This document shows positions 32,104-38,903 of a DNA stretch of 64,000 nt, one piece after another. Origin of the DNA: Streptomyces flavofungini. GTDB lineage: Bacteria > Actinomycetota > Actinomycetes > Streptomycetales > Streptomycetaceae. The stretch lies in contig NZ_CP128846.1 in NCBI RefSeq assembly GCF_030388665.1, forward strand, positions 7,660,001 to 7,724,000. The letters run 5' to 3'. A program made the translations under genes and the position numbers. Each line of letters starts with the position of its first letter. Position 1 is the first letter of the stretch. A model generated the notes under the pieces. That model made no database searches and was not told where the DNA came from. It saw only the letters and a list, made by a program, of their open reading frames with translations.

Positions 32104-32316
32104 ATGAGACGCAAGCGCACTCTCCGGCATTGCCTCGCGGGCCTCGCTGCGGGGGGCCTGCTGGCCGCAGCCGTTGTGGGGCTCGCTCCCGCCCAGGGTG
32201 CGGTCCCTGACCCCAACTGGGGCGCCCCGGCCTCGACGGCTTCGGTGGTCGATGTGCCCACGCCGCCGCCCGCAGGTGAAGGCGTCGCCGTACCCGGCGA
32301 CGCGAATTGGGGCTGA
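32104..32316 (+). CDS. Small secreted precursor with two D-x-N-W-G motifs, 70 aa
   Basis: ATG 32104 lies 9 nt after AGGAG. The product has a classic Sec signal peptide: basic MRRKRTLRH, hydrophobic core of about 20 residues, and A-Q-G-A as likely cleavage site near residue 33. The mature part (about 37 residues) contains V-P-D-P-N-W-G at its start and V-P-G-D-A-N-W-G at its very end, joined by a Thr/Pro-rich linker. Divergent from a TrmB/LuxR-type regulator, it looks like a signal peptide precursor rather than a structural protein. The holin ends with the same D-P-N-W-G. No named family is known to me. Confidence 0.75.
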   Translation: MRRKRTLRHCLAGLAAGGLLAAAVVGLAPAQGAVPDPNWGAPASTASVVDVPTPPPAGEGVAVPGDANWG

Positions 32317-32380
32317 CGGACTGAGGTAAGTGGCGGACGGCGCCGGGGAGGGTGCCGCCGTCTCTGGTGCAACACCTGAA

Positions 32381-32407
32381 GGGGCCGAGCACTCCCCGCT
32401 CGGCCCC
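32381..32407 (+). terminator. Terminator after the secreted peptide gene
   Basis: GGGGCCGAGC at 32381-32390 pairs with GCTCGGCCCC at 32398-32407 (10-bp stem, 7-nt loop). It makes the peptide gene a monocistronic unit. Confidence 0.75.
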
Positions 32408-32421
32408 GTGCACAGGGGGGT

Positions 32422-32766
32422 ATGACCATGAGCGGGACTGGGGCCGTGGCAGTGGCACGGACCAGAGCTGAGGTTCTGAATTCGATTCGAGGCGTTCGAT
32501 GCTGGGTTACGTCGTTCTATGGTGAATCGGAGACGATGTTCATCGAGAGAGTAGAGACCGAAGACGGAGAGTACTTCATCGTCGTGGAAGGGGGAGTTCT
32601 CACAGCTGCCGACGAGGAGGCTCTTGAGTGCTTGGGGGTGCGACTGGGATCCGGCTGGCGTACTTGCATCGTGAAGACGAGTCGTTATAACAAGCCGCAC
32701 AGCAGGCTTCCGCAGGCTGAAAGCTTTTCGCTGCATGTAGTGCATCCGGGTTGCCTACAGGAATAG
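32422..32766 (+). CDS. Hypothetical protein heading the replication operon, 114 aa
   Basis: ATG 32422 follows a GGGGGGT tract. The product is a small soluble protein (F-Y-G-E-S-E-T-M-F-I-E-R-V-E then T-A-A-D-E-E-A-L-E-C-L). I do not recognise it. It precedes the nuclease gene by 14 nt and probably shares its transcript. Confidence 0.55.
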   Translation: MTMSGTGAVAVARTRAEVLNSIRGVRCWVTSFYGESETMFIERVETEDGEYFIVVEGGVLTAADEEALECLGVRLGSGWRTCIVKTSRYNKPHSRLPQAESFSLHVVHPGCLQE

Positions 32767-32780
32767 ACGCGTGGAGGAAC

Positions 32781-33563
32781 ATGGGAATCGAGACGGCGAC
32801 ACGGTCCGTTAGCCAAGTCGAGCAGTACGAGAAGTGCCCTTACCGATTCTATCTTCGGCGCGTTGTGAGGATTCCCCCGCGGCCCGCCGCGTGGTCCATT
32901 CAAGGGACCGCGTTCCACGCTGCATGTGAGGCGTATGAACGCAGTGAGCGCGTAATGACGTGCGAGGAGGTGGCGGACGTCTACAGCGAGACGTACACGG
33001 ACCTCACGCGCGCCGCTCTCTCCAGGACGCCGGACACCGAGCACTGGCTGAGGGCGAAGGGCGAAGGGACGCAGGACATTGAGGACCGCTATGCCCTGGG
33101 GGTGGCCCAGACCCGGGCGTACGTAGAGTGGGCGCTTGGCCGGGAGTCAGGGATATGGCGGGACTCCCGCGGCGTGCCTGCCATCGAATTGCACTTGACA
33201 GCGCCACTCGGAGGGGTCATCGTCCAGGGCTACATAGATCAGCTCACCACCGATGAGGCGGGGGCGCTGAATGTCCGGGATCTCAAGACAGGCACCACGA
33301 GGTCAAAGTTTCAGCTAGCCACATACGGGGCCCTAGTCAGGGCTGCTCTGGGCGAGGAGGTGAACCGAGGGGACTGGTACATGGCAAAGACCGGGAAACC
33401 GTCTCGGGCAGTTGACATTTCCGAAGGGGCCGGTCATAAGGTTAGTGAGAAGTTTCGGGCAATGGATGAGGGCGTAAAGCGCGGTGACTTTCCGGCGAAG
33501 GCAGGATTTGAGTGCCGCTTTTGCGACGTCTCACATGCGTGCTCGTCAAACCGGTATCGGTAA
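32781..33563 (+). CDS. Cas4/RecB-like PD-(D/E)XK nuclease with Fe-S cluster motif, 260 aa
   Basis: ATG 32781 has GGAGG at good spacing, better than the TTG at 32751. The protein opens V-S-Q-V-E-Q-Y-E-K-C-P-Y-R-F-Y-L, the first cluster Cys; three more Cys follow at the C-terminus (E-C-R-F-C-D-V-S-H-A-C), together the iron-sulfur pattern of Cas4/AddB nucleases. H-A-A-C-E-A, G-Y-I-D-Q-L and V-R-D-L-K-T-G give the active-site His, Asp and D-x-K. It likely acts in phage recombination or end processing beside the ATPase gene. Confidence 0.9.
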   Translation: MGIETATRSVSQVEQYEKCPYRFYLRRVVRIPPRPAAWSIQGTAFHAACEAYERSERVMTCEEVADVYSETYTDLTRAALSRTPDTEHWLRAKGEGTQDIEDRYALGVAQTRAYVEWALGRESGIWRDSRGVPAIELHLTAPLGGVIVQGYIDQLTTDEAGALNVRDLKTGTTRSKFQLATYGALVRAALGEEVNRGDWYMAKTGKPSRAVDISEGAGHKVSEKFRAMDEGVKRGDFPAKAGFECRFCDVSHACSSNRYR

Positions 33564-33608
33564 TTTTTTTTGCTCACAAGGTTGTGATGCTGCAAGGGGG
33601 TAGGGTTC

Positions 33609-34439
33609 GTGCACACGCTAATGCAGGCGACGGATATCAAGGGGGCAGGGGGGGAGCCCTTGCCGAACCCCCTCAAGGCACTCAGCCGCCTCGAAGTCGA
33701 GTTCCGGCGAGGAGAGGTCTCGCTACTCGTCGCCGGTCCCGGCACTGGCAAGTCACTGCTTGCTATCAATCTAGCTCTACTTGGCGGGATCCCCGTTCTC
33801 TACTTCTCGGCTGACTCCAGCGCGGCAACTCAAATTTCACGAGCGGCGGCCATCGTCACCGGCGATGACGTGAAGGACGTCAAATCGGCACTCCTAGGGA
33901 ATGACGTCTCAGCCTACGAAAAGGAACTCGGCGCACGGTGGTGGGTCAGGCTGAACTTTTCGGCACGACCAACGCCAGACGAAATGGAGCTTGACCTTCT
34001 CGGGTTTCTGGAGATATATGGAACCGCACCACATCTGGTCTGTGTCGACAATTTGACCAATGTGGACTATGGCAGTGCAGGAGACGCAGAGTCGTACACC
34101 TTTGGGTTGGAATCTCTCTGCGAATACCTGCTAGATATGGGCCGCTCCACAGGGGCTCATGTCCAAGGCATGCACCACACCACAGGCGAGCATTCTGACG
34201 GGACGAGCCCTATTCCGTTGAGTGGAGTCAAGGGGAAGGTGACGCGAGTTCCATCGCTCATCTTGACCATGCACAAGGAGGACGGCGGAATGGGCGGGCG
34301 CATTCTAAACGTGTCCCCCGTGAAGAACCGTGAAGGATTCGCAGATCCAAGTGGACGGACGTTTGCCAGTTTTCGATTGAATCCCCGGAACCTCAGGCTG
34401 GAAGAGCTGGACGGGGCGGAGTTCGACTCAATCATTTGA
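33609..34439 (+). CDS. RecA/DnaB-like ATPase (helicase), 276 aa
   Basis: A GTG start follows AAGGGGGTAGGG. Walker A is G-P-G-T-G-K-S near residue 44 and Walker B L-V-C-V-D-N-L near 152, followed by a G-M-H-H-T-T segment and a sensor-like H-K-E-D-G. The size and layout match the small DnaB-like helicases of actinophages, which carry only the RecA core. It probably unwinds DNA at the phage fork together with the split primase downstream. Confidence 0.85.
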   Translation: MHTLMQATDIKGAGGEPLPNPLKALSRLEVEFRRGEVSLLVAGPGTGKSLLAINLALLGGIPVLYFSADSSAATQISRAAAIVTGDDVKDVKSALLGNDVSAYEKELGARWWVRLNFSARPTPDEMELDLLGFLEIYGTAPHLVCVDNLTNVDYGSAGDAESYTFGLESLCEYLLDMGRSTGAHVQGMHHTTGEHSDGTSPIPLSGVKGKVTRVPSLILTMHKEDGGMGGRILNVSPVKNREGFADPSGRTFASFRLNPRNLRLEELDGAEFDSII

Positions 34440-34457
34440 AGCTCAGGGAGGGGCGGC

Positions 34458-34796
34458 ATGACGCAGGTACGGAGCATGGCCAGCGGGGGATTCGTGGCTG
34501 AGCGGGAGTTCGGATTTCACCTCGCGGAGCGCTTTCAGGGGATCGACTTGTCGGGCGTGGACACGGCCGGACTGGCTCTCGTTGTCCACATCGGGAAGGC
34601 GCGATCCCTGAATATGTACAAGCTCGGGCGGGTCTTGATCGGGGCAGCAACGGGGGGCGTCAAGACGGCTGTAGTCGTCCCTGTGGAAGGCGAGGCTGTC
34701 GCCCTGCCGATTTTCGATCTCTGGATGCAGGTCGATGCAAGCCAAGAACTCAAGGATCAGCTCCGCCTTGAATCGCGCGTCCGCGCAGCGGCCTAG
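34458..34796 (+). CDS. Hypothetical protein of the replication operon, 112 aa
   Basis: ATG 34458 follows GGGAGGGG. The pattern E-R-E-F-G-F-H-L-A-E-R-F then V-V-H-I-G-K-A-R-S-L-N-M-Y-K suggests a small alpha/beta protein. I do not recognise a family; a resolvase-like role is conceivable from context but not supported by motifs. Its stop (TAGTG) overlaps the next start. Confidence 0.6.
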   Translation: MTQVRSMASGGFVAEREFGFHLAERFQGIDLSGVDTAGLALVVHIGKARSLNMYKLGRVLIGAATGGVKTAVVVPVEGEAVALPIFDLWMQVDASQELKDQLRLESRVRAAA

Positions 34797-35233
34797 TGAG
34801 CCCACCCAAAAAGGGCTACAGGAAGTGCAGCAGATGCGATAGAAACCGAGCCGAGCGTTTCTATACTCCGCGGGGCAGGATCTGTCTCGACTGTCGAAGA
34901 GCGAGGCAGCGGAAATCCGCTCGCGATGCGCGAGTCCACAGAACATACGGCCTTTCGGTCGATGACTATGCGCAGATCTTCAAGTTCCAAGATGGCCGGT
35001 GTGCCATCTGCCGGGAAACTCGCCGGACAAATCTCGCGGTCGACCACTGCCACAAGACGAATGCAGTGCGCGGCCTGCTCTGCGCCCGCTGTAATTCAAC
35101 CCTTCTTGCTCGCGGAGCGAGAGACCGTGTCGATGTCCTGCGCCGGGCCGCGGACTACCTGGAGAAATATCCCGCCTGGGAGGCCCTAGGCGAGCCGAGA
35201 TATACACCTGAGACAGGGAGAAATGATGGCTGA
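34796..35233 (+). CDS. Endonuclease VII-like recombination nuclease, 145 aa
   Basis: The product has C-S-R-C and C-L-D-C zinc knuckles at the N-terminus and the endonuclease VII/HNH core C-A-I-C-R ... L-A-V-D-H-C-H-K-T-N-A-V-R-G-L-L-C-A-R-C-N. Endonuclease VII resolves branched DNA before packaging. The GTG start overlaps the stop of the upstream gene (TAGTGA). Confidence 0.92.
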   Translation: MSPPKKGYRKCSRCDRNRAERFYTPRGRICLDCRRARQRKSARDARVHRTYGLSVDDYAQIFKFQDGRCAICRETRRTNLAVDHCHKTNAVRGLLCARCNSTLLARGARDRVDVLRRAADYLEKYPAWEALGEPRYTPETGRNDG

Positions 35234-35501
35234 CGCCAAGCGCACCACGATCATGAAGCTTGAGGAAGCCGACGGTGTAGAGATGGCTATCACGATGGAG
35301 GAGGTAGCCGTCCTCCGCGCGATACTCAGCCGTGTTGGCGGGTCTGTGGAGCGAAGCCCTCGAAAGCACGTTGACGCCATCCGCAAGGCTCTGGACGACG
35401 TCGTGCCTGCTTTCTACCCGGCCGACGGTGATCCGAGCTATCTCCTCACGGGCACGCTCCGGTTTTCTGAGATGCGGAAGGCTGAAGGGCTGGCCCTCTG
35501 A
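35223..35501 (+). CDS. Hypothetical phage protein, 92 aa
   Basis: ATG 35223 follows GGGAGAA and overlaps the end of the nuclease gene. The product (M-K-L-E-E-A-D-G-V-E then helical E-V-A-V-L-R-A-I-L-S-R-V-G) is unrecognised. Its stop overlaps the start of the next small gene (TGATG). Confidence 0.6.
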   Translation: MMADAKRTTIMKLEEADGVEMAITMEEVAVLRAILSRVGGSVERSPRKHVDAIRKALDDVVPAFYPADGDPSYLLTGTLRFSEMRKAEGLAL

Positions 35502-35662
35502 TGGGCGAGGGCGAGCAGACGAGTAGAAGCTCCCACACGAAGTACTGGCGGGGCGATCACAACACCTGGATCAACGCTTATCGCAAATACGACTTCCCGG
35601 TGACGACCTACAAGATAGGGCCTGATGGTGAGCGACAGCTCATCAAAACCGCCGATAAGTAG
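35501..35662 (+). CDS. Small basic phage protein, 53 aa
   Basis: ATG 35501 overlaps the preceding TGA; the frame runs to TAG 35660-35662. The 53 residues are Tyr/Trp-rich and basic in the middle (T-K-Y-W-R-G-D-H-N-T-W-I-N-A-Y-R-K-Y). It overlaps the start of the primase zinc-finger gene by 38 nt. No family recognised. Confidence 0.5.
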   Translation: MGEGEQTSRSSHTKYWRGDHNTWINAYRKYDFPVTTYKIGPDGERQLIKTADK

Positions 35663-36020
35663 AGTACTGGCGCACTACTACGGGATCAATATCACGGCAA
35701 CGAGGGGACGACAGAAAGTCTGTTGTCCCCTCCATGCTGACGAAAACCCGTCTGCATCAGTCAATGTCGACGCGAGCCGCTGGAACTGCTTCGCATGCAA
35801 CCTTTCGGAGGACTCATTCGACGTCATTATGAGAGAGGAGGGGGTTTCTTTCGCTGAAGCCAAGGAACGCGCACATAGCGAATTCGGTGGAAGCAGCTCA
35901 GACGTATCACCAGATGTACCCGGGGAGCCCAGCGGAGGAGTACATCAAGGCCCGCGGCCTGGACGAGGTAGCGGCGGCGTTCGGACTGGGGTACGTCGGT
36001 TCGGCGCTACCTGGTCATGA
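35625..36020 (+). CDS. DNA primase, zinc-binding (CHC2-like) part, 131 aa
   Basis: The first 90 residues match a DnaG-type zinc domain: Y-Y-G-I-N-I, then C-P-L-H-A-D-E-N-P-S-A-S and W-N-C-F-A-C, giving C-x2-H and C-x2-C ligands. After about residue 88 the zero frame turns into low-complexity sequence, while the +1 frame begins the Toprim part (35887-36543). Overlap is 134 nt. The tail of this ORF is therefore probably not functional; a frameshift or reinitiation would join the two halves. It binds template DNA in primer synthesis. Confidence 0.8.
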   Translation: MVSDSSSKPPISRVLAHYYGINITATRGRQKVCCPLHADENPSASVNVDASRWNCFACNLSEDSFDVIMREEGVSFAEAKERAHSEFGGSSSDVSPDVPGEPSGGVHQGPRPGRGSGGVRTGVRRFGATWS

Positions 36021-36543
36021 GCGGTACCGCGGATACCTGGCTATCCCCTACCTGAGACCGGCTGGAGGCGCGGACGGTGTCGCCACGGTGCGATACCGCT
36101 GCATCGCAGACGAGTGCGTACGGGGCCCTGACAGCGGCCTCCTGGTCCTCCAGGACGAGAAGGAGCACCACCAGGGTCACGGCAAGTACATGACCGCGCC
36201 CGGCGACCCGCCCCGCCTCTACAACACGGCGGCCCTGATCCAGCCCACGCCCTACGTCGTCGTGGTCGAGGGCGAGCTGGACGCGATGACATGGGCGCTG
36301 GCCGGGGTTCCGGCTGTGGGGGCGCCCGGCACGGGCACATGGCAGCCCTATTGGACACCTCCGCTCCGCGGGTACCGGACGGTCTACCTCATCGCCGAAG
36401 ACGGTCCTGGGCTGAATTTCATGGACGCCCTCGCCGCAGAGCTGCCCAACGCTCGGATCATCCAAATGCCCGGAGACCGAGACAGTAATGCCACCTTCCT
36501 CAAGGAAGGCCGTGAGGCTCTATTGGAAAGGATCGGCCATTGA
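35887..36543 (+). CDS. DNA primase, Toprim catalytic part, 218 aa
   Basis: The protein carries the primase/Toprim signature: V-V-V-V-E-G-E-L-D-A-M-T-W-A-L-A-G (catalytic Glu) and Y-L-I-A-E-D-G-P-G (acidic pair), preceded by G-R-Y-L-type core variants (Y-R-G-Y-L-A-I-P-Y). The first possible start, GTG 35887, lacks a Shine-Dalgarno (nearest AAGGAA about 20 nt upstream). It lies in the +1 frame relative to the zinc-domain ORF. Many actinophages carry the primase as two adjacent ORFs. Confidence 0.82.
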   Translation: MEAAQTYHQMYPGSPAEEYIKARGLDEVAAAFGLGYVGSALPGHERYRGYLAIPYLRPAGGADGVATVRYRCIADECVRGPDSGLLVLQDEKEHHQGHGKYMTAPGDPPRLYNTAALIQPTPYVVVVEGELDAMTWALAGVPAVGAPGTGTWQPYWTPPLRGYRTVYLIAEDGPGLNFMDALAAELPNARIIQMPGDRDSNATFLKEGREALLERIGH

Positions 36544-36908
36544 GTGCCACTGACGAGCTTCTGCTTGAAACGCTGCGCAGTGTGGTGAAGGAATCTCCGG
36601 ATCGGCAATACGCGAAGCCGGACCACATGCCAGAAGCCGAAACGTATTCCTGCTTCTACGTCCACACCGACGAGGCCGGTGAACGTGTCAGTCCTGGGTG
36701 CCTCGTGGGTTCCGTCCTGCACCGAATTGGGATCGGACTCGACGACCTCGCATACTACGAGGGGGAAAGCGCTGGTAGAGCGCTCAAAGGACTTTTCGAT
36801 GAAGTGTCCCCTATCACCCTCGATACCTTCTGCGAGGTCCAAAGCCTTCAGGACGGCGGCATGCCTTGGGGAGAGGCTTATCAGCAGACGACGGGGGAGA
36901 CCATTTGA
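36540..36908 (+). CDS. Hypothetical phage protein, 122 aa
   Basis: TTG 36540 overlaps the primase stop (TTGA). The product starts MSATDELLLETLRSVV and is acidic, with no membrane segment. Unrecognised. Its stop overlaps the TTG of the phosphoesterase, so three genes in a row use overlapping NTGA junctions. Confidence 0.6.
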   Translation: MSATDELLLETLRSVVKESPDRQYAKPDHMPEAETYSCFYVHTDEAGERVSPGCLVGSVLHRIGIGLDDLAYYEGESAGRALKGLFDEVSPITLDTFCEVQSLQDGGMPWGEAYQQTTGETI

Positions 36909-37726
36909 GGCGAATTGTAGTCATCAGCGATACACAGATCCCCTACCACGATCCGCGGTATCTGAAGAACGTCATCGACTTCATCGGCAGCTATCAGCCT
37001 GACGAGCTGTACCAAATCGGTGACCTCAACGATTACGACACGCCAAGCCGGTGGAGCGAGGGTACACGTCGTGAGTACGAGCAGCGGGTAAAGCAAGACT
37101 CGGAGACGACGAAGCGGGTATTCCTAGGTCCCATCAGGGACGTGTATGACGGGCCATTCGGGATCCTGGAAGGCAATCACGACCTCAGGCCCCGTACATA
37201 CCTCTCGGCTAAGGCGCCTGCCCTCGCCGAGTATGCCGAAGATTTTCACTTCAGTCGCCTGCTCGACTTTGACGGATTCGGTGTGAATCTCTGCTCGCCA
37301 TTCTATCCGGTGGGTCCTGACACCGTTCTCCTCCACGGGCACGAAGTGAAAGGCATCAGCCAGGAGGCGGGCAGGACGGCGCTCCGCCACGCCATCAAGG
37401 CGGGGGTCAATGTCGTGATGGGGCACACGCATCGGCTGGGCGTAGTGCGGTCTGGCACAGGCTATGAGGGCGGTCGGCGTGTTGTCCGATGGGGCATGGA
37501 GGTTGGTCACCTGATGGCGCCCTCCAAGGCCGGATACCTAGGCCCTGGCGGTGTGGCCAACTGGCAGGCCGGGATCGGCCTCCTGTACGTCGATGACGCT
37601 CAAGTCGCTCCGTACTGCGTGGACATCGCAGGAGACGGCTCGTTCGTCGTCGAGGGCCAAGCCTACGGCCGTGTCGCCCGGGATGCTGGCGGGCGCTTCG
37701 TCCGCAAGGGAGCGGCCCGTGACTGA
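36905..37726 (+). CDS. Metallophosphoesterase, 273 aa
   Basis: Calcineurin-like motifs are present: V-I-S-D-T-Q-I-P-Y-H-D (the usual D-x-H is D-x-Q here), G-D-L-N-D-Y-D-T, L-E-G-N-H-D-L-R-P and V-M-G-H-T-H-R. TTG 36905 (LRRIVVISD) fits the operon junction better than the upstream TTG at 36866. The substrate is unknown; phages use such enzymes on nucleic acid ends or as host-takeover factors. The D-x-Q variant may alter metal binding. Confidence 0.88.
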   Translation: MRRIVVISDTQIPYHDPRYLKNVIDFIGSYQPDELYQIGDLNDYDTPSRWSEGTRREYEQRVKQDSETTKRVFLGPIRDVYDGPFGILEGNHDLRPRTYLSAKAPALAEYAEDFHFSRLLDFDGFGVNLCSPFYPVGPDTVLLHGHEVKGISQEAGRTALRHAIKAGVNVVMGHTHRLGVVRSGTGYEGGRRVVRWGMEVGHLMAPSKAGYLGPGGVANWQAGIGLLYVDDAQVAPYCVDIAGDGSFVVEGQAYGRVARDAGGRFVRKGAARD

Positions 37727-38264
37727 GATCGACTGGGCGTACGTGGCCTCGATCGCGGACAAGGTCGCCCGCTCTACCGCAGCAGCATGGGCGGTGGTAG
37801 AGAAAGACGACGTGAAGCAGGAAATCCTGTTGCACGCTTACGAGCGCCGCCCACTCATTGAGCAGAACTACACCGAGGATTTCCTCTGGAAGTTCTGCCG
37901 CACCGCGGCGAGGCAGTACGCCTCAAGAGAGCGCGACGCGCGGGACGTTGAAGATGACCGTTACTACTACACGCCCGCTGAAGCGCGCGCAGTTCTCGGC
38001 ACGTTCGTCTACACCGACGAGGAGCTGTCGGGGGCCATCGGCCAACGTGACGACCTCCTGAAGTGCCGAGTCACAGACAACGTGGTCACGGCTCGCTTGG
38101 ACGCCACGAAGGCTATTGCCCGGCTACCGAAGTCGGCGCAGGAAGTCCTGATGCGCCGGTACGTCTATGGCCTACCGGCAGCCGACGACGCGGAGCGGAA
38201 GGCGGGGAATCGAGCCGTGGACGCCCTGGCAAGGCAGATGAACCGAGACATACGCAGTCGATAG
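37719..38264 (+). CDS. Sigma-70/ECF-like factor, 181 aa
   Basis: GTG 37719 follows AAGGGAG and overlaps the phosphoesterase stop. Residues about 25-75 resemble sigma region 2 (D-D-V-K-Q-E-I-L-L-H-A-Y-E then F-L-W-K-F-C-R-T-A-A-R-Q-Y), and residues about 130-180 region 4 (A-I-A-R-L-P-K-S-A-Q-E-V-L-M-R-R-Y-V-Y-G-L). It may direct host RNA polymerase to late phage promoters. Divergent from typical sigma factors, so the call is moderate. Confidence 0.7.
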   Translation: MTEIDWAYVASIADKVARSTAAAWAVVEKDDVKQEILLHAYERRPLIEQNYTEDFLWKFCRTAARQYASRERDARDVEDDRYYYTPAEARAVLGTFVYTDEELSGAIGQRDDLLKCRVTDNVVTARLDATKAIARLPKSAQEVLMRRYVYGLPAADDAERKAGNRAVDALARQMNRDIRSR

Positions 38265-38277
38265 ACAGGAGACCGAT

Positions 38278-38832
38278 TTGACGTATCAGAGCCCGTTCGA
38301 TGGCCCGTCTCCGTGGGGTGAGACCGAAGCCAAGCAGCAGCCAGCCGGAGAGGCCGCGACGGCCCCGGCCGGTGCTGCCCCACCGCTCCACCCCTTCATG
38401 ATCGGCATCACGCTCAAGGCGGCGGCTGGGTTCGAGGCCGAGTGGCTTACGCCCCGTGTGTACGGCGCGACTGCCGACGAGGTAGCCAAGCGCGTAGTCG
38501 AGCTAGTCAAGGCGCTCGCAGAGCATCAGGTGATTCCGGCCGTCTCCGCGGCAGCGTCCAAGATGCGCGAGACGCACGCTGCTGGAGGCGGCGCCCCCTC
38601 CCAAGCCCAAGCCGTCGCACCCAAGACCTTCGAGAACGGCCGCGTTGTCGCGGCGCCACAGGGCGGCAATGCGAACCAGGGACCGATGTGTAAGTGCGGC
38701 CTCCCAAGCGCCTATTCGGAGTGGGGACAGAACAAGTTCAATCCGGGCCCCAACCGTGCCTACAAGTGCGCCAAGAAGGTAGCGGACTACAGGGACCCAT
38801 CCGGGTGTGACTTCATTCAGTGGGTCAAGTAG
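38278..38832 (+). CDS. Zinc-finger protein of the replication operon, 184 aa
   Basis: TTG 38278 follows CAGGAGA. The N-terminus is Pro/Ala-rich; the middle (M-I-G-I-T-L-K-A-A-A-G-F-E-A-E-W-L) resembles a small beta-barrel segment; the C-terminus has C-x-C, then K-C-A-K-K and a final Cys before F-I-Q-W, like a GRF/topoisomerase-type zinc finger. It may be a phage single-strand DNA-binding or accessory protein. A terminator follows. Confidence 0.6.
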   Translation: MTYQSPFDGPSPWGETEAKQQPAGEAATAPAGAAPPLHPFMIGITLKAAAGFEAEWLTPRVYGATADEVAKRVVELVKALAEHQVIPAVSAAASKMRETHAAGGGAPSQAQAVAPKTFENGRVVAAPQGGNANQGPMCKCGLPSAYSEWGQNKFNPGPNRAYKCAKKVADYRDPSGCDFIQWVK

Positions 38833-38858
38833 CCACTCCTAGCTGTTGATTGAGGTGA

Positions 38859-38884
38859 GGGGGCCGGGGTCGGACTCGGCCCCC
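38859..38884 (+). terminator. Terminator before the DNA polymerase gene
   Basis: GGGGGCCG (38859-38866) pairs with CGGCCCCC (38877-38884), then TTCTC. Confidence 0.7.
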
Positions 38885-38903
38885 TTCTCATGAGAGGAGG
38901 GGC

